Source: Scilla litardierei
Taxonomy: Eukaryota > Streptophyta > Magnoliopsida > Asparagales > Asparagaceae
Direction: 5' to 3'
Assembly: GCA_030789695.1 (NCBI GenBank)
Contig: CM061141.1
Span: forward strand, 319,302,452 to 319,366,451
DNA: 64,000 nt
In this document: positions 59,391 to 64,000 of the stretch, one piece after another
Position numbering within the stretch: position 1 is the first letter of the stretch
Layout of the letters: every line of letters begins with the position of its first letter
The notes under the pieces: generated by a model
What the model was told of the DNA's origin: nothing
Databases searched by the model: none
What the model saw: only the letters and a program-made list of their open reading frames with translations
Made by a program: the position numbers and the translations under genes

Positions 59391-59810
59391 TATTGTCCTT
59401 TTGCTGGAATAGTGAAGAATGGAATATGGGAAAGTTTGTATTCCAATGAGAGAGAAAATGGAGTTTTGTGCTCTTTTGTATGGAATAGAGTATGGAAAGT
59501 GGGGTTTGGAATAGAAAGTGGGGTCCACATTCTATTCTTGTGTTCTTTTGGGATTGGAGAGTTGGAATGAAAAAGTGGAAAGGGGATGAGTTGGAGGGAA
59601 GAGAGAGAGAGTAAATGAGAGAGTAGGACCCACCATTCCCAAGGATTCCATTGTATTCCAAGCAAAAAGCTTGGAATACAAAAGTGCGCATCATTACCAA
59701 ATTGGAATAGGCACGTAGGCTTCTATTCCACGCCCAAAAGAACAACCGCTTGGAATACAAACTTGGAATATGATGAATATAACCCCTATTCTTGGCAAAA
59801 GAACAGGCCC
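59391..59810. mobile_element. Tourist-like MITE a (left end damaged)
   Basis: Starts near TTGTCCTTTTGCTGGAATAG and ends CTTGGCAAAAGAACAGGCCC. It shares its length and sequence with MITE b, and the two are separated only by TTA. Confidence 0.75.
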
Positions 59811-59813
59811 TTA

Positions 59814-60590
59814 GGGTCTGTCCTTTTGCTGGAATAGGGAAGAGTGGAATAGGGGAAAGTTTGTATTCCAAGGAGATAGAAAATAGAGTTTTGTGTTCTT
59901 TTGGTTGGAATAGAGTATGGAAAGTGTGGTTTGGAATAAAAAGTGTGGTCCACATTCTATTCTTGTGTTCTTTTGGGATTGGAGAGTTGAAATGAAAAAG
60001 TGGATAGGGGATGAGTTGGAGGAGAGAGATAGAGAGAGATGAGAGAGTGGGGCCCACCATTCCTAAGGATTTTATTGTATTTCAAGTAAGGGCTTGTTCT
60101 TTTGAGTGTAAATGAGTGGGAATCCCACTTTTTTCACTGTTGTGAACAGTGCTTAGGGGGAAAACCGATTGGGATTCCCCAAACCCGTTCTTTTGCTTTC
60201 CCAGCGTAAAGGGATTCCCAAAACCCCTTTCCCTCTCTATTCCCCTCTTTTGAAGAAACTCTAAAATGAGGGATTTCATGAGGAATTCCTTTCTCCTCCC
60301 CTTTCTCCTCCTACTTTCTCATCCAAAAGAACACAAAACTCAAATTTTCTCTCTCTTGATTCCTTTATTCCCCCCACTTTCCCCAAACCCATTACACTCA
60401 AAAGAACAGGCCCTAAGAAGCTTGGAATACAAAAGTGCTCATCATTACCAAATTGAAATAGTCACGTAGGATTCTATTACACGTCCAAAAGAACAATCAC
60501 TTGGAATACAAACTTGGAATAGAGTGAATAGTGCATGAATAGTGTCCCTATTCCTATTCACACCACTATTCTTGGCAAAAGAACAGGCCT
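59814..60590. mobile_element. Tourist-like MITE b, interrupted by MITE c
   Basis: Ends are GGGTCTGTCCTTTTGC and (inverted) AGGCCTGTTCTTTTGCC, flanked by TTA on both sides (59811-59813, 60591-60593), the 3-bp target of PIF/Harbinger elements. MITE c lies inside. Confidence 0.82.
60090..60413. mobile_element. Tourist-like MITE c (324 bp) nested in MITE b
   Basis: Ends are GGGCTTGTTCTTTTGAGTGT and (inverted) GGGCCTGTTCTTTTGAGTGT; target TAA at 60087-60089 and 60414-60416. It belongs to a different subfamily from a and b. Confidence 0.88.
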
Positions 60591-60629
60591 TTAGAGTCCA
60601 TGTCAAAATTAAATAACGCCGAAAAATTA

Positions 60630-60652
60630 TGGGCTGCAATAAGGCCTGGGCC
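60630..60652 (+). promoter_or_regulatory. Site II (TGGGCY) elements upstream of XRCC1
   Basis: TGGGCT (60630-60635) and TGGGCC (60647-60652), with an inverted copy AGCCCAT at about 60727. Such TCP-bound motifs are common before proliferation and housekeeping genes in plants. Confidence 0.5.
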
Positions 60653-61327
60653 AAATCCAATATTTTACGGGCATATAGTAGTTAACGCTCATCACACCAG
60701 CTGCTCGTTGTACGTCAACGTTTCGAAGCCCATTTCAAACCTCTCCATCAAACTGTTCGTGTTTTTTTGTCCACTTTACTTTCTGCTACTGGATTCGTTC
60801 TTTGTCCCTGAAAACCTCGCAAAAAACCCTAGCTCAGTCCACGACAGGTAAAAACAATCGCTCAGTTTCTCTTCTTAGGGATTTGATGACCTCGGTTTGT
60901 TGTTTCGGCGATTAATCTATTGACGTTCTCGTTTTCTTGTGTAATTAATTTGTTAGATGATTTTGATACATCGCGTTTCGATCATGATGTCAATAAAGCA
61001 TCTATTTTTGAATTCAATGTGCGTTGTTGAATGATGCGCTGCGAAACATTTTGCAGTTACAGGAGAATCATCAAATTCTTTGTGGGAAAATGTTTGAATG
61101 TTTTAATTGAATTTTGAGAAAAAGGGGATTCAAGGTTCCCATTTCGAATATTGAATGTGTGATGTAGTTGTGATATTGGTGTTAATGCCATGTGATGACT
61201 GATGAATTGGTGGTTGCCCATATTTGGTTTTTTTTTTGCTTGATACGTTTACGTGTGCCTTTTGAAATTGAAGTTAGGAAAAATGATGAAGAAATGAATT
61301 GGCATTCTGATTGAAGGTTTCTATGCA

Positions 61328-61783
61328 ATGTCGGATGCAAGTGCGGGCCCTGATGATGGATCAGCCAAGAGGAGCCTTCCTGCTTGGATGAGTTCTAAGG
61401 AGAGCGGGAGCAAACCCCATGGAAAGAAGCAAGATGTTGCGTGTGATGAGTCCTTGGACCATGCCAAAGGAAAAGGGAGGGGCAATGCTCAAACTAATTC
61501 ACAGTTCTCAAAACTTATGGTGATAACCAAGCAATTTATCGAGGAAGTTCCTTTATATAACCAAATATCGGTTTTAACATATTGATATGGGCAGGAAGGC
61601 GTAGTCTTTGCATTGTCGGGGCTCGTTAACCCCGAGCGAAGCACATTACGTTCACAGGCATTGGAAATGGGAGCAGAATATCGGGCAGATTGGACCCCAG
61701 ATTGCACTCTGCTTGTTTGTGCATTTCCAAATACTCCCAAGTTTAGACAAGTTGCCACCGATTGTGGTACTATTGTCTCCAAG
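61328..61783 (+). CDS. XRCC1: DNA-repair protein XRCC1, coding exons 1-2 (gene continues beyond window)
   Basis: Exon 1 is 61328-61519 (64 codons, MSDASAGPDDGSAKRSLPAW...QFSKLM). Intron 61520-61594 is GT...GGCAG. Exon 2 is 61595-61783 (63 codons), the first part of the BRCT domain: EGVVFALSGLVNPERSTLRS, QALEMGA, TLLVCAFPNTPKFRQV, GTIVSK, then donor GTAGCG. This matches plant XRCC1, which lacks the N-terminal pol-beta domain of animals and has one BRCT that binds partner proteins and poly(ADP-ribose) in single-strand break and base-excision repair. A 5'-UTR intron is likely (donor at 60848, CACGACAG/GTAAAAAC; acceptor shortly before the ATG). The rest of the BRCT (EWI...) is not seen before 64000. 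Confidence 0.92.
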
Positions 61784-64000
61784 GTAGCGATTCGTAACAA
61801 ATAGAAATATATTTTTATTTTTATCTGTTTTCTTAGCACTTGAATGGTTATCAGAGATTAAATTGAATAGCCACAGTTTCATGAAGAAAAAACCAAATAT
61901 AGGTTGGAGATCTCCAAAGAAGATTGATGTACCCAGAAAAAATTGAATTTAACTTGTATATATATACTTCATGCGTTAAAAAGAAAGAACTCTAATATCT
62001 TTGGTTAAACTGTGTGTGGGGGTGGCGATTGTGTTGTTACTAGGTTCAAGCCTTCAAGGCCAGTTGGACACCTAAGCAAATATGTTCCTCTATAGAAATA
62101 TAGTCAGTTGGACACCTAAATAAATAAGTTCCTCTATACAAATATAGTTTGATATTCATATTTGTATTTTGCATTATATTACATGGGTTGGATTTTAAAA
62201 CTGTAAGACCCGGTGTACAAGAGACTCAAGCAACCACGAACTTGACCCCTTTTGTGTCTGTGTTTAAAATTTGGAATCATGGGTTCTGTATGGGTCCAAA
62301 ATGGAGGCGCACACACCAATTTTCTTTGGTATTATTAAATGATGTGGAACCAAGCTTATAGAATCTAAATAGAAACTCCAATTTATCTCACAAAATGTCT
62401 GTTCAAAAATGTTGGCATGGTATATTAAAAACACAACTCTTATGCATGCAAACCTAAAGAAAGGATCAGCACATACATGGCTGACTAATGCTTCTATTTT
62501 ATATCAGTATTTGGAGCCTTACTGCAAGGTGTTTGGATCAGGCTAAGCTTGCAATGAACCTACCACTTGCATGCTTCGTCATAATCTGAAACTGCTATAT
62601 TATTAGACCCTATTTTAAATTATCAAATATCAGTATTTATGATCCCAGGGCTGAACCAAAGCCTACAATATTTCTATTTTTTTTGCTGAACTCTGCAAAG
62701 AATAGTGGTATCATTATATAAAGGGCTCTCTAGTACATCATTCTTGTGCATTATACCCTCTTTATGTTATAATGGAATGATTCTTGTGTTAACTATTGAG
62801 TTAGTTCTGTTCTGCCTTTCCTTCTGACAGGCACATCGAGATAATCATTTGCCAATCCTAGGAAAACTAGGATCCAGTTGTGTGTGACATCAAATAACTA
62901 TGCTTTAAATAAATAGTTTTATCAGTTACTTATTTATCAAAACCACGAATGAAAAGTAACAAAGAGTCTTAAAGATGCATAAAATAACTTAAATCTAAGA
63001 ACTAATGGGAAGAAATGCCTACTACACTACACACCCAAACTCTACAAAGAGCATTAAAATTATGAAGCAATCTTTGAGCAATCAACACGTTCATCTTCTG
63101 TTGAAGGAGAAATGTGTAAACCCTCATATTGCAGTCAACATGCATTATTTCTAGAACAATCATTCTTTATTCGTGAACAAAGAAGACAAACAAAAAAACC
63201 CCAAATGGAATCAAAATCCTATCACTTAAGTAACAATTTTTTGGGGTCTCTATTTGCAATCCATTGTGTGTAGAAACCACATACATTTAGGATGCCTCAA
63301 TAACCATATTAGGCAACTAAATCTCATGAACCCCACACTAGATTATCTAATACGTTTCCAAAACATGATTCTGATATGTCTTCAGCACATTGTTGTAAAA
63401 AGCTTTCTAAAGATCCGCTTAAGCTTAAGCTTTCACTTTCCACTTTTTGAAACGCTTTAGCTGAGCTTTATGATAACATTTTCATATTCCATAAAGCATC
63501 TTAAAATGTTGAATTATGGCATATTAATTCTATAGATCAACAATATTAATAATCAAAAATAATATTTGCATAATTTTTCCTCCTTTTATTGTCTTTCTTT
63601 TTCACTTACTCTATTGTTTATGATTTTTTGCCCTTATTTTTAAAAATGTATCCGGTTGATTTTTGCCATTTAAGTCTCGCTAAACCCCTAAAAGCTTGAG
63701 CGGTTCACGTCACTTGGCTTGGCTTTCTACTTTCCACATCTTTGGTCCAGCATAGATTTGTCTGCCCTCATACTTTGTTTTTTTCTAAATAATGTTGTTT
63801 GGCATTTAATCCAACTCTCTTGGCATAAGTGCCAATGTGGAATACTGGAATTAAATTTCTTCATCGGTTCCTTTGATTCTGATATCCATTGTGTTTGTAT
63901 TGCTAATGGTAAACCTTTGTAATATCTATTATTTTGTACATATAATTTTTTCAGACAAGGCACACGATATATACTGAAAAAGCTTGACCAAGGAATGACT
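61784..64000. other. XRCC1 intron 2 sequence to the window edge
   Basis: AT-rich; no exon matching the expected continuation of the BRCT domain and no clear element. So intron 2 is at least 2.2 kb, or a short exon was missed. Confidence 0.5.

Noticed and set aside
59374..60060. 228-codon minus-strand open frame
   Set aside because: It runs through two copies of a Tourist-like MITE and repeats itself; not a gene.
1..64000. CRISPR arrays, bacterial-type operons, ribosomal RNA genes
   Set aside because: None seen; the tandem repeats have no spacer structure and the gene organisation is eukaryotic.

Overview
This is plant (angiosperm) nuclear DNA that is dominated by transposable elements and has a few ordinary genes between them. 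The evidence is: intron-containing genes with plant-specific homologues (KMD/SKIP-type kelch F-box, DVL/ROT4 peptide, plant-form XRCC1, GRF zinc finger, Myb/SANT-like protein), plant LTR-retrotransposon lineages (chromovirus, Tat-like, Athila-like) with tRNA-iMet and tRNA-Asp primer sites, Tourist-type MITEs, hAT elements and a Helitron-like element. I cannot name the species.

Layout. 1-8689: a minus-strand non-coding LTR element (element E, ~3.1-kb LTRs), cut by the left window edge and abutting, probably inside, a coding exon of a Myb/SANT-like gene (8690-10205). 10687-13265: a 25-copy ~72-bp minisatellite with an 11-monomer higher-order repeat, flanked by duplicated segments. 13512-13970: GRF zinc-finger gene. 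14390-14822: Tourist-like MITE material. 15306-16436: intronless kelch F-box gene. 16931-38439: a minus-strand three-exon gene for a conserved Lys/Glu-rich protein of unknown function. Its first intron is about 20.5 kb and holds a Helitron-like element, a Copia-like LTR, MITEs and a full-length but dead chromovirus (element D, 26009-33133) that itself contains a 914-bp hAT element.

39349-39510: a 5'-truncated SINE with 20-bp target duplications. 40124-56556: a three-level nest. A decayed Tat-like gypsy element (C, minus) was split by a gag-only Athila-like element (A, 41466-55382, TSD GTAGT), which was split by a long-LTR element (B, 44510-52269, TSD AGTTG). By-eye LTR differences (A and B each ~0.3%, E ~0.4%, D ~4.5%) point to recent activity of A, B and E and an older D. 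58328-58519: a DVL/ROT4-like 63-residue peptide gene on the minus strand. 59391-60593: a nest of Tourist-like MITEs. 60600-64000: promoter, 5' UTR and first two coding exons of XRCC1; the rest lies beyond the window.

The host genes do not form a pathway. They are independent loci separated or inflated by transposons. Most long open frames in the window are retroelement relics or stop-free stretches of GC-rich leaders and tandem repeats. Coordinates of repeat ends were derived by comparing the two copies by eye.
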